A stretch of 42,717 nucleotides of DNA from Gluconobacter kondonii (GCF_002723995.1 NZ_BEWP01000017.1:1-42717); one strand, 5' to 3'; positions 1 to 9,343 are shown, numbered from the stretch's first letter. Notes: generated from the letters alone by a model not told the origin. Numbers and translations: made by a program.

Positions 1-99
1 CACCGACACAAGACTCCCCGTCGAAGTCAAACAACAAAACGCCTTCGTCAGAGCTTTTACTCGGTAAAACAGCAAAGACGCCTGAGCGGGAGACGTAGA

Positions 100-1047
100 A
101 TGAAGTCGAAAATATTTCGTTTTCTTTTTCTCCTCTCAGGCGTCTGCGGTCTGGCGTCGCATGCATTTGCGGCTGAGAGCAGCGCCATTACGGCGCCCGG
201 CCCTCTGGGAGTGTTGGCCGGAACGTTCGTGAATGCGGGCGTTGGCACCCCTGTTGTACTGATGATCCCCGGCTCCGGCCCGACGGACCGTGATGGAAAT
301 TCGGCTCTGGGACAGAAACCTGCGACGCTGCGGCAGATTGCGGATGGTCTTGCTGCCCATGGAATTTCGTCAGTCCGGATCGACAAGCGCGGCATGTTCG
401 GCAGCAAACAGGCGGTGGCTGACGGCAATCACGTCACGATTGCGGATTATGCTGCGGATGTGCGGAACTGGATTGCGGTCATCCGGGCCAGGACCGGCGC
501 GCGGTGTGTCTGGCTGGCGGGTCACAGCGAGGGTGGGCTCGTCGCGCTGGCAAGCGTTCAGGGACAGGCCGACATCTGCGGGCTGATACTTCTGTCCACG
601 CCTGGACGGCGGCTGGGTGAAGTTCTGCGGGCGCAGCTTCACGCCATTCCTTCGGCCAAAACGGTTCTGCCGCAGATTGACGCGACGATTGATGCTCTTG
701 AAGCCGGACAGCATGTGGATGTCCAGACGCTGCATCCGGGGTTGCGGGGCATGTTTCATCCTCTGGTGCAGGATTTCATGATTGATCTGTTCCATCATGA
801 TCCGGCGGCGCTGCTCAAGGCGTATCACGGGCCGGTTCTGATCGTTCAGGGCGGTGAAGACCGCAAGGTCAGTGCAGCCGATGACCTGTCGCTGCTGAAG
901 GCTGCGGATCCCGGGGCGACAGTCGTTCTGTTGCCGTCGGCGATTCATCCGCTGGCGGATCTGGGCACGGTTCCAGCCGCCGATGGGTCGCTTTTACTGG
1001 ATGGTGCTGTCGTGCCTGATATTGCAGAGTTTATTCAGAAACATTGA
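100..1047 (+). CDS. Secreted alpha/beta hydrolase
   Basis: A 315-aa protein with a signal peptide (about residues 1-24, ending HAFA) and a typical alpha/beta-hydrolase core, so it is probably a periplasmic esterase or peptidase-like hydrolase. Visible motifs are an oxyanion-hole type stretch IPGSGPTDRDG near residues 56-66, the nucleophile elbow GHSEG with Ser143, a likely acid Asp254 in GGEDRKV, and His283 in AIHPLAD, which complete a Ser-Asp-His triad in the right order. The ATG follows GGGAGA at a good distance. It is the first gene of a plus-strand run. The substrate cannot be told from sequence. Confidence 0.85.
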   Translation: MKSKIFRFLFLLSGVCGLASHAFAAESSAITAPGPLGVLAGTFVNAGVGTPVVLMIPGSGPTDRDGNSALGQKPATLRQIADGLAAHGISSVRIDKRGMFGSKQAVADGNHVTIADYAADVRNWIAVIRARTGARCVWLAGHSEGGLVALASVQGQADICGLILLSTPGRRLGEVLRAQLHAIPSAKTVLPQIDATIDALEAGQHVDVQTLHPGLRGMFHPLVQDFMIDLFHHDPAALLKAYHGPVLIVQGGEDRKVSAADDLSLLKAADPGATVVLLPSAIHPLADLGTVPAADGSLLLDGAVVPDIAEFIQKH

Positions 1048-1094
1048 CCCGAAGCGGAAGCGGGCACACATCTGGGAATAACGGAGGATCAGAG

Positions 1095-1253
1095 ATGGCA
1101 GACGATGGATATCCAGCAGAAGATTATCTGCGACCAAAGCTGCAGAACCTAATCTCAGACGGTGTGCGGGCTGGCTTCCCGCAGGATGAAGTCATTGCGG
1201 TCCTGATTTCCCTGCTGGATGAGGGACCTGAAGAAGACGGGGAAATGAGATGA
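1095..1253 (+). CDS. Small acidic protein upstream of a J-protein gene
   Basis: A 52-aa acidic protein starting MADDGYPAEDYL. I chose the ATG at 1095 because GGAGG stands 7 nt before it; an earlier in-frame start at 1044 would overlap the hydrolase gene and has no better ribosome site. It has a hydrophobic-amphipathic middle (EVIAVLISLLDEG) and no transmembrane segment. Its stop overlaps the next start in ATGA, so translation is coupled to the CbpA-like gene. I do not recognise a family. The context suggests a small accessory of the J-protein, which is inference. Confidence 0.65.
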   Translation: MADDGYPAEDYLRPKLQNLISDGVRAGFPQDEVIAVLISLLDEGPEEDGEMR

Positions 1254-2167
1254 GCGACCCATATTCGGTACTGGGCGTTTCGAAAACGGCGACGGACAAA
1301 GAAATTCGCAGCGCGTATCGGAAGCTGGCCAAGCAGTACCATCCGGATCACAACCCGGACGACAAGAAGGCCGAAGAGCGCTTCAAATCGATCGGTCAGG
1401 CGTACAATATCGTCGGCGACAAGGAAAAGCGCGCGAAGTTCGATCGCGGGGAGATCGACGCCGACGGGCAGGAGCGTGGGCCTTTTGGTGGTGGCTTTGG
1501 CGGCGGGTATGGTCCGGGTGGCCCACGTCCGGGCGGACAGGGTTTTCAGGGCGGGTTCAATCAGGAAGACCTTGGTTCCTTCTTTTCGGACATGTTCAGT
1601 GGAGGATTTAGTGGTGATTTCCAGCCGGGTGGTTCCGGCGGCCGCCGTGCGTCCAAAGGATCTGACCGTCGTTTTGCGGTGACGATCTCGTTTCAGCAGG
1701 CTGTTCTGGGAACATCACTTGATCTGACCCTCGGCGAGGGCGGGCACACGGAGGTCCGCATCCCGCCAGGTGTGGAAGACGGGCAGACCCTGCGCGTGCG
1801 CGGCAAAGGCGCGCCGGGACGTCCGGGCATGGATGGCCAGCCGGGCGTGGCCGGGGATGCGCTGCTGACGATTTCCGTCACGCCTGACAGCCGCTATGTC
1901 CGCGAGGGACGCAACCTGCGGATGACGCAGAATCTGGATCTGAAAACGGCTGTTCTGGGCGGAAAGATCGCCGTTCCGACCCCCAAGGGTGATGTTTCGG
2001 TCAAGATTCCGAAGCACTCCGACAGTGGCAAGGTCCTGCGTCTGGCAGGGCGTGGAATCGGAGGCGATAAAAAGCATCCGGCCGGTGATCTGCTGGTGAC
2101 GTTGCAGGTCCATATCGGTACTGTCTCCCCCGAGCTGGAGGCCTTCTTCAGCCAGCAGGAGAGCTGA
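1250..2167 (+). CDS. CbpA-like DnaJ family co-chaperone
   Basis: A 305-aa class II (type B) J-protein that should stimulate the ATPase of DnaK in the cytoplasm. The J domain covers about residues 1-66, with the HPD triad at 31-33. A long Gly/Phe-rich linker runs about 76-135, and the two C-terminal substrate-binding beta domains fill about 140-300. There are no CXXCXGXG zinc-finger repeats, which separates it from DnaJ itself and fits CbpA. Its start is coupled to the 52-aa gene upstream. In Escherichia coli CbpA is partnered by CbpM; the small upstream protein does not obviously look like CbpM. Confidence 0.88.
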   Translation: MSDPYSVLGVSKTATDKEIRSAYRKLAKQYHPDHNPDDKKAEERFKSIGQAYNIVGDKEKRAKFDRGEIDADGQERGPFGGGFGGGYGPGGPRPGGQGFQGGFNQEDLGSFFSDMFSGGFSGDFQPGGSGGRRASKGSDRRFAVTISFQQAVLGTSLDLTLGEGGHTEVRIPPGVEDGQTLRVRGKGAPGRPGMDGQPGVAGDALLTISVTPDSRYVREGRNLRMTQNLDLKTAVLGGKIAVPTPKGDVSVKIPKHSDSGKVLRLAGRGIGGDKKHPAGDLLVTLQVHIGTVSPELEAFFSQQES

Positions 2168-2171
2168 AGAG

Positions 2172-2321
2172 ATGGGGATGGTGCGTCGCGTCCGGTCGAG
2201 ACTGCCGGAATGGCCGTGGAGTGACATCATCGGCGGGATCGTAGCGCTGGTCTTCGTGGTGTGTCTGGGTGTCATCAGCACGCACGCACTGATCCTCGCC
2301 GGGGAGTGGCATTTGCCCTAA
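2172..2321 (+). CDS. 49-aa single-pass membrane protein
   Basis: A short ORF starting 4 nt after the cbpA-like stop. It reads MGMVRRVRSRLPEWP, then one strong transmembrane segment (about residues 18-43, DIIGGIVALVFVVCLGVI and onward), and ends GEWHLP. The basic N-terminus and hydrophobic centre predict an inner-membrane protein with its N-terminus inside. The ribosome site is weak, so translation is probably coupled to the gene before. It fills the space between cbpA-like and the transporter almost exactly, which supports it as a real gene. Function unknown. Confidence 0.55.
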   Translation: MGMVRRVRSRLPEWPWSDIIGGIVALVFVVCLGVISTHALILAGEWHLP

Positions 2322-2355
2322 AGTGCTCCGTCTTCTGGTTTCTGACGGGTTCTGC

Positions 2356-3843
2356 ATGACCGCTACTTCTCTTTCTTCCGCTCCCGGGATGCGCCGTAGG
2401 GCGTTTACCGTTGTTCTGGCCATCGAACTGTGGGAGCGGTTCGGATATTACGGCATGCAGGCCGTTCTCACGCTGTTCATGGTTGTGCATCTCCGGATGG
2501 GAGATGCAGCAGCCAACCTTATGATGGGTGCCTTCGGGGCGCTGACTTACATTACGCCTTTAGTTGGCGGTGTCATTGGAGACCGCGTGCTGGGCGCGCG
2601 GCGGACTGTCGTCATGGGCGCGCTCCTGTTGACATGCGGCTATGCCGTTCTGGCCGCAGCATTGCAGTCCCATATTTTGCTTCTGGTGGCGATGGCTCTT
2701 ATTTCCACGGGAAACGGGCTGTTCAAGCCTAATGCCGGAAATCTGGTGCGCCGGATTTACAAGAACGATGACGCGGCGCTCGATGCCGCTTTCACGCTCT
2801 ATTATATGTCCGTCAATGTCGGTTCGACGGTTTCCATGTTGCTGACGCCCTGGTTGCAGATCCATTATGGAGCGCCTTCTGCGTTCGCCGCATGCGCGAT
2901 CGGGCTTGGGGTTGGGCTGCTGTATTATGTGCTGCGGTCCAACTGGCTTGACGCCACCACGCCTGCTTCCGAAAAACAGCCTGTGCCGCTGCGCAGGTTT
3001 GGACTGGTCGGGGCTGGTCTCGTTCTTATGACCGTTTTCAACGCATGGATTCTGGGGAGCGATACTCTGGCCCGGCTTTGCGTGACGGCGGCTGGGGCAA
3101 TTCTCGCGGCGATCTGGGTGGCGCTGTATGTGCGGGCGCCGAAAGCCGAACGTCCGGGACTGCGGCTGACCTATATGCTGTGCCTGCAGGGGACGATCTA
3201 TCTTGTTTTCTACCAGCAGATGATGACGTCCCTGACGCTTTTTGCCCTTCGTGGCGTCTCGGGAGACTATCGTATTGGCGGAGTGACGCTGTTTCACATG
3301 TCGGCAGGGCAGTTTCAGGTTCTCAATTCCCTCTGGATCATGGCTCTCAGTCCGGCGCTGGCCTTTCTCTACAACCGGATGGGGCAACAGCAGAAACAGA
3401 CCTCCCATGCCCGCAAAATGATCCTTGGCTATGCCATGGTCGCCTTGGGATTTGGTGTGTGGTGGGCTGCTGCTGCCCATGCGGACGGGCTGGTGTCGCC
3501 TTGGGTGATGGTAGTGGGATATGGCTTTCTGTCTTTGGGCGAACTGCTGACAATTGGTCTGGGGTTGGCAGTCGTTGCCTGTTATTCGCCCGCCCGGTTG
3601 AGTGGCTTTATGATGGGCGCGCTCTATCTGCTGTGGGGCATTGCCATGTATGTGGGCAGTCTTGTTGCCAATCAGGCTGCGCTGTCTCCTGAAGCGATCG
3701 CCGGAGGTGGTGGGGCTTCGCTCTATGCCGGACTTTTTCGGACATTGTGTGAAATCGCTGCCGCTCTGGTCGTGTTGTTGCTCTGCCTTGAGCCTCTGAC
3801 GCGCCGTTGGGACCGGGAACACGCAACTGTGATCGGAGGATAA
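2356..3843 (+). CDS. POT/PTR-family proton-dependent oligopeptide transporter
   Basis: A major facilitator protein of about 495 aa that should take up di- and tripeptides with protons across the inner membrane. The first helix carries the POT signature ELWERFGYYGMQ, with the ExxER-type proton-coupling motif. It is followed by ITPLVGGVIGDRVLGARR (the MFS loop 2-3 motif) and about twelve to fourteen hydrophobic segments. I place the start at the ATG at 2356 (MTATSLSS); a GTG at 2323 is possible but adds residues unlike the family. Members named DtpA or DtpB are the closest known type. Substrate preference cannot be read from sequence. Confidence 0.85.
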   Translation: MTATSLSSAPGMRRRAFTVVLAIELWERFGYYGMQAVLTLFMVVHLRMGDAAANLMMGAFGALTYITPLVGGVIGDRVLGARRTVVMGALLLTCGYAVLAAALQSHILLLVAMALISTGNGLFKPNAGNLVRRIYKNDDAALDAAFTLYYMSVNVGSTVSMLLTPWLQIHYGAPSAFAACAIGLGVGLLYYVLRSNWLDATTPASEKQPVPLRRFGLVGAGLVLMTVFNAWILGSDTLARLCVTAAGAILAAIWVALYVRAPKAERPGLRLTYMLCLQGTIYLVFYQQMMTSLTLFALRGVSGDYRIGGVTLFHMSAGQFQVLNSLWIMALSPALAFLYNRMGQQQKQTSHARKMILGYAMVALGFGVWWAAAAHADGLVSPWVMVVGYGFLSLGELLTIGLGLAVVACYSPARLSGFMMGALYLLWGIAMYVGSLVANQAALSPEAIAGGGGASLYAGLFRTLCEIAAALVVLLLCLEPLTRRWDREHATVIGG

Positions 3844-4060
3844 GGCACCAAAACTGTAGCGTTAAACTTTTTGTAATTATGGAGAAATCTCCAGATTTAA
3901 AAATGACGGCAGGTATCGGGATCGTGTCCTGAAGGGCATATTACGAAAACTGACGTCTTCTGTGCTCTATTCTGGACCGTTTTCGGACTGTATGACATCT
4001 CCCGGCCGCGTGATCGGGTTCTGGCGGCTGTCATGGTGTCACAGGGAGACGGTTTGGAAG

Positions 4061-5617
4061 ATGGGGAAGCTCGGACAGGATTGGACGAAAACGCTGTGGA
4101 CGGCCTGCGCCATGACAGCGCTGCTTTCAGGTCTTACGGACGTCGCGCACGCACAGACAACACCCGCTGGTGTTGTGAACGGTCATCAGAAAGCCGCTGC
4201 CAGCACCAGCACGGCGACCATGGGCACGCCGCAGATCCGCACGAAATCCATTTCTCCCGTGCCGCAATTCGTCAAGCCGACACCCAAAGGCGTTGAGCCC
4301 GCAGCCACCACGTCCGACACGACCGAGAACCGTTTCTTCCCGGCGTCTTTTCACGACTGGCTGACCCAGAGCACCATGACGGGTGACTGGGGCGGCTGGC
4401 GCACTTGGCTGGCTGACAAGGGCATCAATATCGGTGGACATTATCTTGAGGACAGCGCCGGTAATCCGTTGGGCGGCAAGACCAAGGCCGTGCGTTATGC
4501 GGATGAGTTCGGTATTAATGTCGACTTCAACCTTAAGAAGCTGACCGGCCGGAATCTGGGTATGTTTCATACGGTGATCACGGCGCGTCAGGGACTGGGC
4601 ATTGGTGCGACGCTTCCGGCGCTGGACAGCCCGCAGCAGATCTTTGGCTCGGGCGAGACGGTGCGTCTGACGCGTCTGTCCTGGGAAATGCCCTGGAACC
4701 GGTATGTTTCGACCGAAGTTGGTGAAATCAACACTGAAAACGATTTCGAACAATCGTCCATCTATTGGGGCATGAGCCAGTACTGCCAGTTCGAATCCAA
4801 CGCGATTTGCGGTATGCCGCAGTCCATCGCGATGAACTCGGGCTATGGCTGGTATCCGACGGCGCATCCGGGCGCATGGGTGAAGTTCTACCCGGCTGGG
4901 AATAATCATTATCTGGTACAGTTCGGCGCGTATTCGATCGATCCGACGATCTCGAATACGCACAACGCTTGGAAACTGAATCTGCATGATGCCATCGGCA
5001 CGTACATTCCGTTTCAGCTCGGCTGGCATCAGGGCGGCAAGGACGATTACAGCGGCCCGCTCCAGACCAACGTCAAGATCGGCGGATACTGGGATACGTC
5101 CGAAGTCAGCGATGTCTATTCCAAGCTCAGCATGTTCTCTGTTCCGGCCGAGTATCTGCTGTCCGCCCCGACCCAGAAGGTCCGTGGACGCTTCGGTGGT
5201 TGGTTCCAGTTCGACCGGATGCTGGAGCGTGATGCCGCCGATCCGAACCGTGGCACGACGCTGTTCACGTCCTTCACCTGGGGCGATCCGCGGACATCTG
5301 TCGCACCGTATTTCATCACCTGGGGTGTCACCCGTAAGGGCACGTTCCGTAATCGCCCGAACGATACGATCAGCCTTGGCATGAAGATGCTCTGGGTGAA
5401 TCCGAAGCTCACGATCTGGGCGCGCCAGATGCAGGCCTCGGGCGCACAGGGTATCAACAAGCCCTCCGGCGAGCATGCGATCGAGTTGAACTATGGCTGG
5501 CGTCCGACGCCCTGGCTCGTGATCCGGCCGGGTGCGCAGTATATCTGGAGCACCGGTGGCACGAACCGCTACAAGAACCCGCTGCTTCTGGATTTCGAAA
5601 CGGGCATCACGTTCTGA
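4061..5617 (+). CDS. OprB-family carbohydrate-selective porin
   Basis: A 518-aa outer-membrane porin of the OprB family, expected to let sugars diffuse into the periplasm, where acetic acid bacteria oxidise them. The ATG at 4061 starts MGKLGQDWTKTLW and gives a clean signal peptide ending near DVAHA; in-frame codons back to 3962 lack a ribosome site, while GGGAGA precedes this ATG. A low-complexity Pro/Thr/Lys linker is followed by the OprB start (SFHDWLTQSTMTGDWGGWRTWL) and a barrel rich in aromatic residues that ends DFETGITF with a terminal Phe. It is followed by a strong terminator. Confidence 0.88.
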   Translation: MGKLGQDWTKTLWTACAMTALLSGLTDVAHAQTTPAGVVNGHQKAAASTSTATMGTPQIRTKSISPVPQFVKPTPKGVEPAATTSDTTENRFFPASFHDWLTQSTMTGDWGGWRTWLADKGINIGGHYLEDSAGNPLGGKTKAVRYADEFGINVDFNLKKLTGRNLGMFHTVITARQGLGIGATLPALDSPQQIFGSGETVRLTRLSWEMPWNRYVSTEVGEINTENDFEQSSIYWGMSQYCQFESNAICGMPQSIAMNSGYGWYPTAHPGAWVKFYPAGNNHYLVQFGAYSIDPTISNTHNAWKLNLHDAIGTYIPFQLGWHQGGKDDYSGPLQTNVKIGGYWDTSEVSDVYSKLSMFSVPAEYLLSAPTQKVRGRFGGWFQFDRMLERDAADPNRGTTLFTSFTWGDPRTSVAPYFITWGVTRKGTFRNRPNDTISLGMKMLWVNPKLTIWARQMQASGAQGINKPSGEHAIELNYGWRPTPWLVIRPGAQYIWSTGGTNRYKNPLLLDFETGITF

Positions 5618-5644
5618 TCGTTCCTGATCGAAACAGCTAAAATG

Positions 5645-5682
5645 AAAAACGCGCCGCTCCTGTACGGGAGGGCGCGTTTTTT
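5645..5682. terminator. Bidirectional rho-independent terminator
   Basis: The inverted repeat AAAACGCGCC / GGCGCGTTTT with an inner CTCC/GGAG extension and a short loop lies between the converging porin and TonB-receptor genes. A-runs on one side and T-runs on the other let it end transcription from both directions. Confidence 0.85.
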
Positions 5683-5703
5683 GTGCTCAGTCTTTTGGGC
5701 GGA

Positions 5704-7941
5704 TTACAGATCCGTCGTGAAGGAGAACTTGAACGTGCGGGGCATGCCCTGCATCAGATAACCGTTGAAGGCCGAGGACCAGTAACGCGTGTTGGCCAGA
5801 TTATCGACGCCGAAGCGCAGTGTGACCGGCGTGTGATGCGTTACGAACGTATAGCGCCCCGCCAGATCGAAGCGCGTCCAGACCGGGATATGCAGGGTGT
5901 TGGCGGTGTTAACCCACTGCTTGCCGGTATTGACCACACGCCCGACGACCGTGGCGCCCTTGAGGAACGGCAGGTCGTATTCGAGATTGCCGTTAATGGT
6001 GTAGTTCGGCACACCGATGGCGGTGTTGCCGTCCTGAAGACCATTTGCCGTATGACGCAGATCCGCCTGAATGACGGTGCCGCCACCATTGAAGCGCAGG
6101 CCGGGCAGAATCTCGCCATTCAGCGTCAGTTCGATACCGCGGTTCCGCTGCAATCCGTCTTCACGGAAGGCAAACTGGCCCGTATTGCCGAGTGCCACGG
6201 AATAGGCGTTGGGCTGTGAAATCTCATAGACGGCGAGCGCGGCACTGAAGCGGCCCGTGTCGTATTTCGCGCCCACTTCATACTGCGTGGATTTGTAAGG
6301 CGGGAAAATCTCGCCCAGATTCACAACATTTCCCGAAGCCGTCGGTCCCTGCGACAGGCCTTCGATCCGGTTGAAATACAGCGATGTCCGGCGTGTCGGA
6401 TGAATGACCAGCCCCACGACCGGGGTAATGGCGTCCTGATCATAATGGTTGTTCATCGCGCCCTGACCGGTCTTGCTGTAGGCGTAACCTTTGATGAGCA
6501 TGTTCTGGTAACGGAAGCCGCCTGTCAGGGCGACACGGTCGTGGAAGAAGGACATCGTGTCCGAGAAGAACAGGCTGTAAAGGCGCGTGCGGTTGGTGGA
6601 CTGCGGGTCATCAAGAACACCGCCGACGGTGGTTTCCGCCGGGGCAACGAACTGCGGCGTGTTGTAGATGTTGGTCGCACCCGGTGTCCCTGCCATGGCG
6701 TAGGCAGCGGCGCTGTCTTCCCACAGGCCGGAACCGCCAGCGTTGATTTCATGGCGGATGAAGCCGGTGCGGAAATGGGCACGAACGCCTGCGCGCGTGC
6801 TTTCATTCGTCTGATCATAGGGCACATACATCGCGCCCGCCGTTCCGGCGCCGGTGACGGAGTTGGTGACGGTCGGGTTGGAATAATTGCCCTTTTCGTT
6901 GCTGGTGAGGGCACCGAATGCGCCATAGAGCGTAATATTTTTCGTCAGATCGTGCTCGGCGTTCAGCATGCCGAAAACATAGTTCAGATCATTATACGCC
7001 CAGCGCTGCCCAAAATTATGCGAGGGCGCGACAGGCCGGGGAACGGCCGTGACGGCACTCCCAAGGAAGATCGCCGGTCGGCCGCCATCTACACCCTGGT
7101 TTTCGTAGTCGATATCCATCGTAATGCGGGTGCGGTTGTCACGATCATGCCAGTCGAAATCCGCGCCCAACGTGGTGGAATGACGGTATTCGTCCGTTAC
7201 GGCGTCCTCGCCGCTCTTGCCTGCAACATTCAGCCGTACGCCGAAATCCTTGTCCTGTCCGAAGCGCCGACCGACGTCGATGCTGCCACCGCCCATGGCG
7301 CTGCTGGTGTAATCGCCGGTGAGGCGGGTGAGGGGAGCATTTGTTGCGTGTTTGAACAGCAGATTGATGTTGCCACCGATGGCCGAGCCGCTGGGCGCGG
7401 CCCCGTTGAGGAATGCGCTGGCGCCGTTGAGAACCTGCACCTGATCGTAAAGTTCGGGAGAGACAAGCTGCCGGGGCGTGATGCCGTAAAGCCCGTTAAT
7501 CGACACGTCGTCACCATTTACGGCAAAGCCCCGGATGACGAACATTTCCGAGAAATTGCCGTAGCCATAGGTCGTGCGGACGGTCGGATCGTTTTCCAGA
7601 ACCTCGCCCAGCGTCTGGGACTGTTGGTTCAGGATCAGGCTGGAATTGTAGCTGCGAATGTTGAACGGAACATCCAGCCCCTTTTTGTTGCCCAGAGCCC
7701 CGAGCTGTCCGCCGCTACTGACCTGCATCTGGTCTCGGCGTCTGGCACGGACAACGATTTCCTCGTCCTGACTGATCTGCTGGGCCTCGGTTGGAGGCTT
7801 AGCGGAAGTGGTGGATGTCGTGTGGGCGACGGTGGAGACAGGGGCGGCGAAGGCCGGAAAAGCTGTTCCTGCCAGCAGCAGACAGGACAGGCGCGCGACC
7901 CGGAGCGGGTTTGAAAGCGGGATGGAAAGTGATGCGCGCAC
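5704..7941 (-). CDS. TonB-dependent siderophore receptor
   Basis: A receptor of about 745 aa of the FhuA/FecA-like siderophore class. It has a signal peptide (ending AFPAFA), a TonB-box-like EEIVVRAR, a plug domain (VPFNIRSYNSSLI to GGNINLLFKHA) and a 22-strand-type barrel ending RTFKFSFTTDL. The only ATG-free upstream extension begins with a TTG at 8001 that lies inside a Fur-like palindrome, so I place the start at the GTG at 7941, with GAGG 5 nt before it; this start is uncertain. It should import a ferric siderophore with TonB-ExbBD energy and be iron-regulated. The siderophore cannot be named. Confidence 0.85.
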   Translation of the reverse strand: MRASLSIPLSNPLRVARLSCLLLAGTAFPAFAAPVSTVAHTTSTTSAKPPTEAQQISQDEEIVVRARRRDQMQVSSGGQLGALGNKKGLDVPFNIRSYNSSLILNQQSQTLGEVLENDPTVRTTYGYGNFSEMFVIRGFAVNGDDVSINGLYGITPRQLVSPELYDQVQVLNGASAFLNGAAPSGSAIGGNINLLFKHATNAPLTRLTGDYTSSAMGGGSIDVGRRFGQDKDFGVRLNVAGKSGEDAVTDEYRHSTTLGADFDWHDRDNRTRITMDIDYENQGVDGGRPAIFLGSAVTAVPRPVAPSHNFGQRWAYNDLNYVFGMLNAEHDLTKNITLYGAFGALTSNEKGNYSNPTVTNSVTGAGTAGAMYVPYDQTNESTRAGVRAHFRTGFIRHEINAGGSGLWEDSAAAYAMAGTPGATNIYNTPQFVAPAETTVGGVLDDPQSTNRTRLYSLFFSDTMSFFHDRVALTGGFRYQNMLIKGYAYSKTGQGAMNNHYDQDAITPVVGLVIHPTRRTSLYFNRIEGLSQGPTASGNVVNLGEIFPPYKSTQYEVGAKYDTGRFSAALAVYEISQPNAYSVALGNTGQFAFREDGLQRNRGIELTLNGEILPGLRFNGGGTVIQADLRHTANGLQDGNTAIGVPNYTINGNLEYDLPFLKGATVVGRVVNTGKQWVNTANTLHIPVWTRFDLAGRYTFVTHHTPVTLRFGVDNLANTRYWSSAFNGYLMQGMPRTFKFSFTTDL

Positions 7942-7976
7942 GGAAACCTCGAAGCAAGAAGCGGTTGCGCGCGTTA

Positions 7977-8001
7977 TTGCGATAATGAGATTTATTCGCA
8001 A
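7977..8001. promoter_or_regulatory. Fur-box-like palindrome before the TonB receptor
   Basis: A 25-bp imperfect palindrome with outer arms TTGCGA and TCGCAA. Its inner GATAATGAGATTTATTC resembles the Fur consensus GATAATGATAATCATTATC. It lies 36 bp upstream of the receptor start, and also 100 bp before the divergent POTRA-protein gene. It is probably the iron-responsive operator of the receptor; the identity of the regulator (Fur or another alphaproteobacterial iron regulator) is inferred. Confidence 0.6.
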
Positions 8002-8100
8002 CTAAAATATGACGTTCGGTTCGGAGCCACGGCGATTTGCCAAAGCCGGGAACTCCTGTAGCGTAAAAGTCAGAGTTTTTTTATGATAGGAAATTGCCAG

Positions 8101-8730
8101 ATGTCCCTTCGCCCCCTGCTCGCCCGGAGTGTTCTGAGCGTCTCGCTGGCTGTTGCGTCTTTCGCCGGAACTGCTGCTACGGAATACGCTTTTGCTGCGG
8201 TTCCCGCTCCAAATGTGCCGCTCAAGCTGATGAGCGTTGCTGTTCAGGGCAACAGCCGCGTTCCGACGGCAGATATTCTTCAGGCATTCGGCTATCACGC
8301 GGGGGACAAGGTGACCCGCAACGAGCTGGATGCCTCTCAGAAGCGCATCGGCGAACTCTATTCTTCGCGCAATGTCGGGACCAGCCTTGAGGAACGTCTG
8401 CGGATTTCCGGCGATGGCGTGGCTGTTAAGATTATTCTCGAGGAACAGGCTGCAAGCGCGCCGGCCCAGCCTACTGCCCTTGTTCTGGACAAGGTCGCGT
8501 TTCAGGGAAACAAAAAGGTCTCGACAGCCGATCTGGAAGCCGCGACCAAGCTTCGTGCGGGCGGACCTGTCTCGAACGAACTACTCTCCGCAGACCAGCA
8601 GGCCATTCAGGGTCTCTATAAGGCCAAGAATGTCGGGGTATCTTTTCAGCCGCAGGCGACCTATCCGAACCACGACCAGCATGTGGTTCTGGTCTGGGTC
8701 ATCAACGAACAGGACAAGGCTGCGAACTGA
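8101..8730 (+). CDS. Stand-alone double-POTRA periplasmic protein
   Basis: A 209-aa secreted protein made of a signal peptide and two similar repeats of about 75 aa. The repeats begin LMSVAVQGNSRVPTADI and LDKVAFQGNKKVSTADL, and each continues with a helix pair ending LYSSRNVG or LYKAKNVG and a closing strand. This is the POTRA fold seen in BamA, TamA and TpsB proteins, but no beta-barrel follows. I start at the ATG at 8101, preceded by AGGAAA, and not at 8083. It is divergent from the iron-regulated receptor. It may be a periplasmic chaperone or adaptor; the role is unknown. Confidence 0.7.
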   Translation: MSLRPLLARSVLSVSLAVASFAGTAATEYAFAAVPAPNVPLKLMSVAVQGNSRVPTADILQAFGYHAGDKVTRNELDASQKRIGELYSSRNVGTSLEERLRISGDGVAVKIILEEQAASAPAQPTALVLDKVAFQGNKKVSTADLEAATKLRAGGPVSNELLSADQQAIQGLYKAKNVGVSFQPQATYPNHDQHVVLVWVINEQDKAAN

Positions 8731-8755
8731 CGCAGCCTGATCCTATACAGGCCGC

Positions 8756-9343
8756 TCAGCCCAGCGTGTCCGGGTCGAGCGGCTCTGGTGTGAGGATGGA
8801 CGGTAGATAGAGCGGATGTTCAGGACGCCCGCTCTTGCTCAGGCGCAGGGCCGTGACCCGGATGCCGTTCTGCCCCATCAGTCGGGCAACTTCGGTTCCG
8901 CGCCCGCGCAGGCCCTTGGCCTGCGGCGACCCGTAAGCCAGCACGACCAGATCGACCTGCCGGGCCATGTCCAGCAAATGGGCATCGTTGTCCGGCCCGA
9001 CCGGATCGTCCACCTCAAGCAGACGCTTCTGGTCCGTGCAGCGATAGGCGAAGCTGTTACCGACGAACATGCCGCCATAACCCCATGCCCGCGCGTAACG
9101 CTGGCATTTGGCGACCGTGCGGTCATCGCCGAATTCGGTCGCCACAGACGGGTTCATCATCAGCCACATGACCATGGGGCGTGTATCGTCCCACACGCGG
9201 CGCAATGTGTAGCGGTAGCAGTCTTTCGGGCCACCATAGATCGCGGTGCTGCTGACATCCGCGGAGAGTTTCAGAGGGCCTGAATCGCCGACATGATGGT
9301 GGTCGAACAGGTCGGAAGACGCTGAAATGGAAGGTGCGCTCAC
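8756..9343 (-). CDS. DUF1643 family protein
   Basis: A 195-aa protein matching the DUF1643 pattern: YRYTLRRVWDD, then WLMMNPSVATEFGDDRTVAKCQRYARAWGYGG, NSFAYRCTDQKRL and GPDNDAHLL. The function of the family is not established. Translation is coupled to the peroxiredoxin gene by a GTGA overlap (stop of that gene and GTG start of this one), so the two form one transcript. The GTG start is set by that overlap. Confidence 0.8.
   Translation of the reverse strand: MSAPSISASSDLFDHHHVGDSGPLKLSADVSSTAIYGGPKDCYRYTLRRVWDDTRPMVMWLMMNPSVATEFGDDRTVAKCQRYARAWGYGGMFVGNSFAYRCTDQKRLLEVDDPVGPDNDAHLLDMARQVDLVVLAYGSPQAKGLRGRGTEVARLMGQNGIRVTALRLSKSGRPEHPLYLPSILTPEPLDPDTLG

Noticed and set aside
2560-3822. 420-codon minus-strand frame inside the POT transporter gene
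   Set aside because: Shadow frame, His/Arg/Gln-rich, with no motif; the transporter on the other strand is certain.
4127-5476. Long open frame (449 codons) opposite the porin gene
   Set aside because: It is antisense to a clear OprB porin, shows the Arg/His-rich composition of a GC-rich shadow frame and has no recognisable motif.
6400-7914. 504-codon plus-strand frame inside the TonB-receptor gene
   Set aside because: Shadow of the receptor; no ribosome site and no domain.
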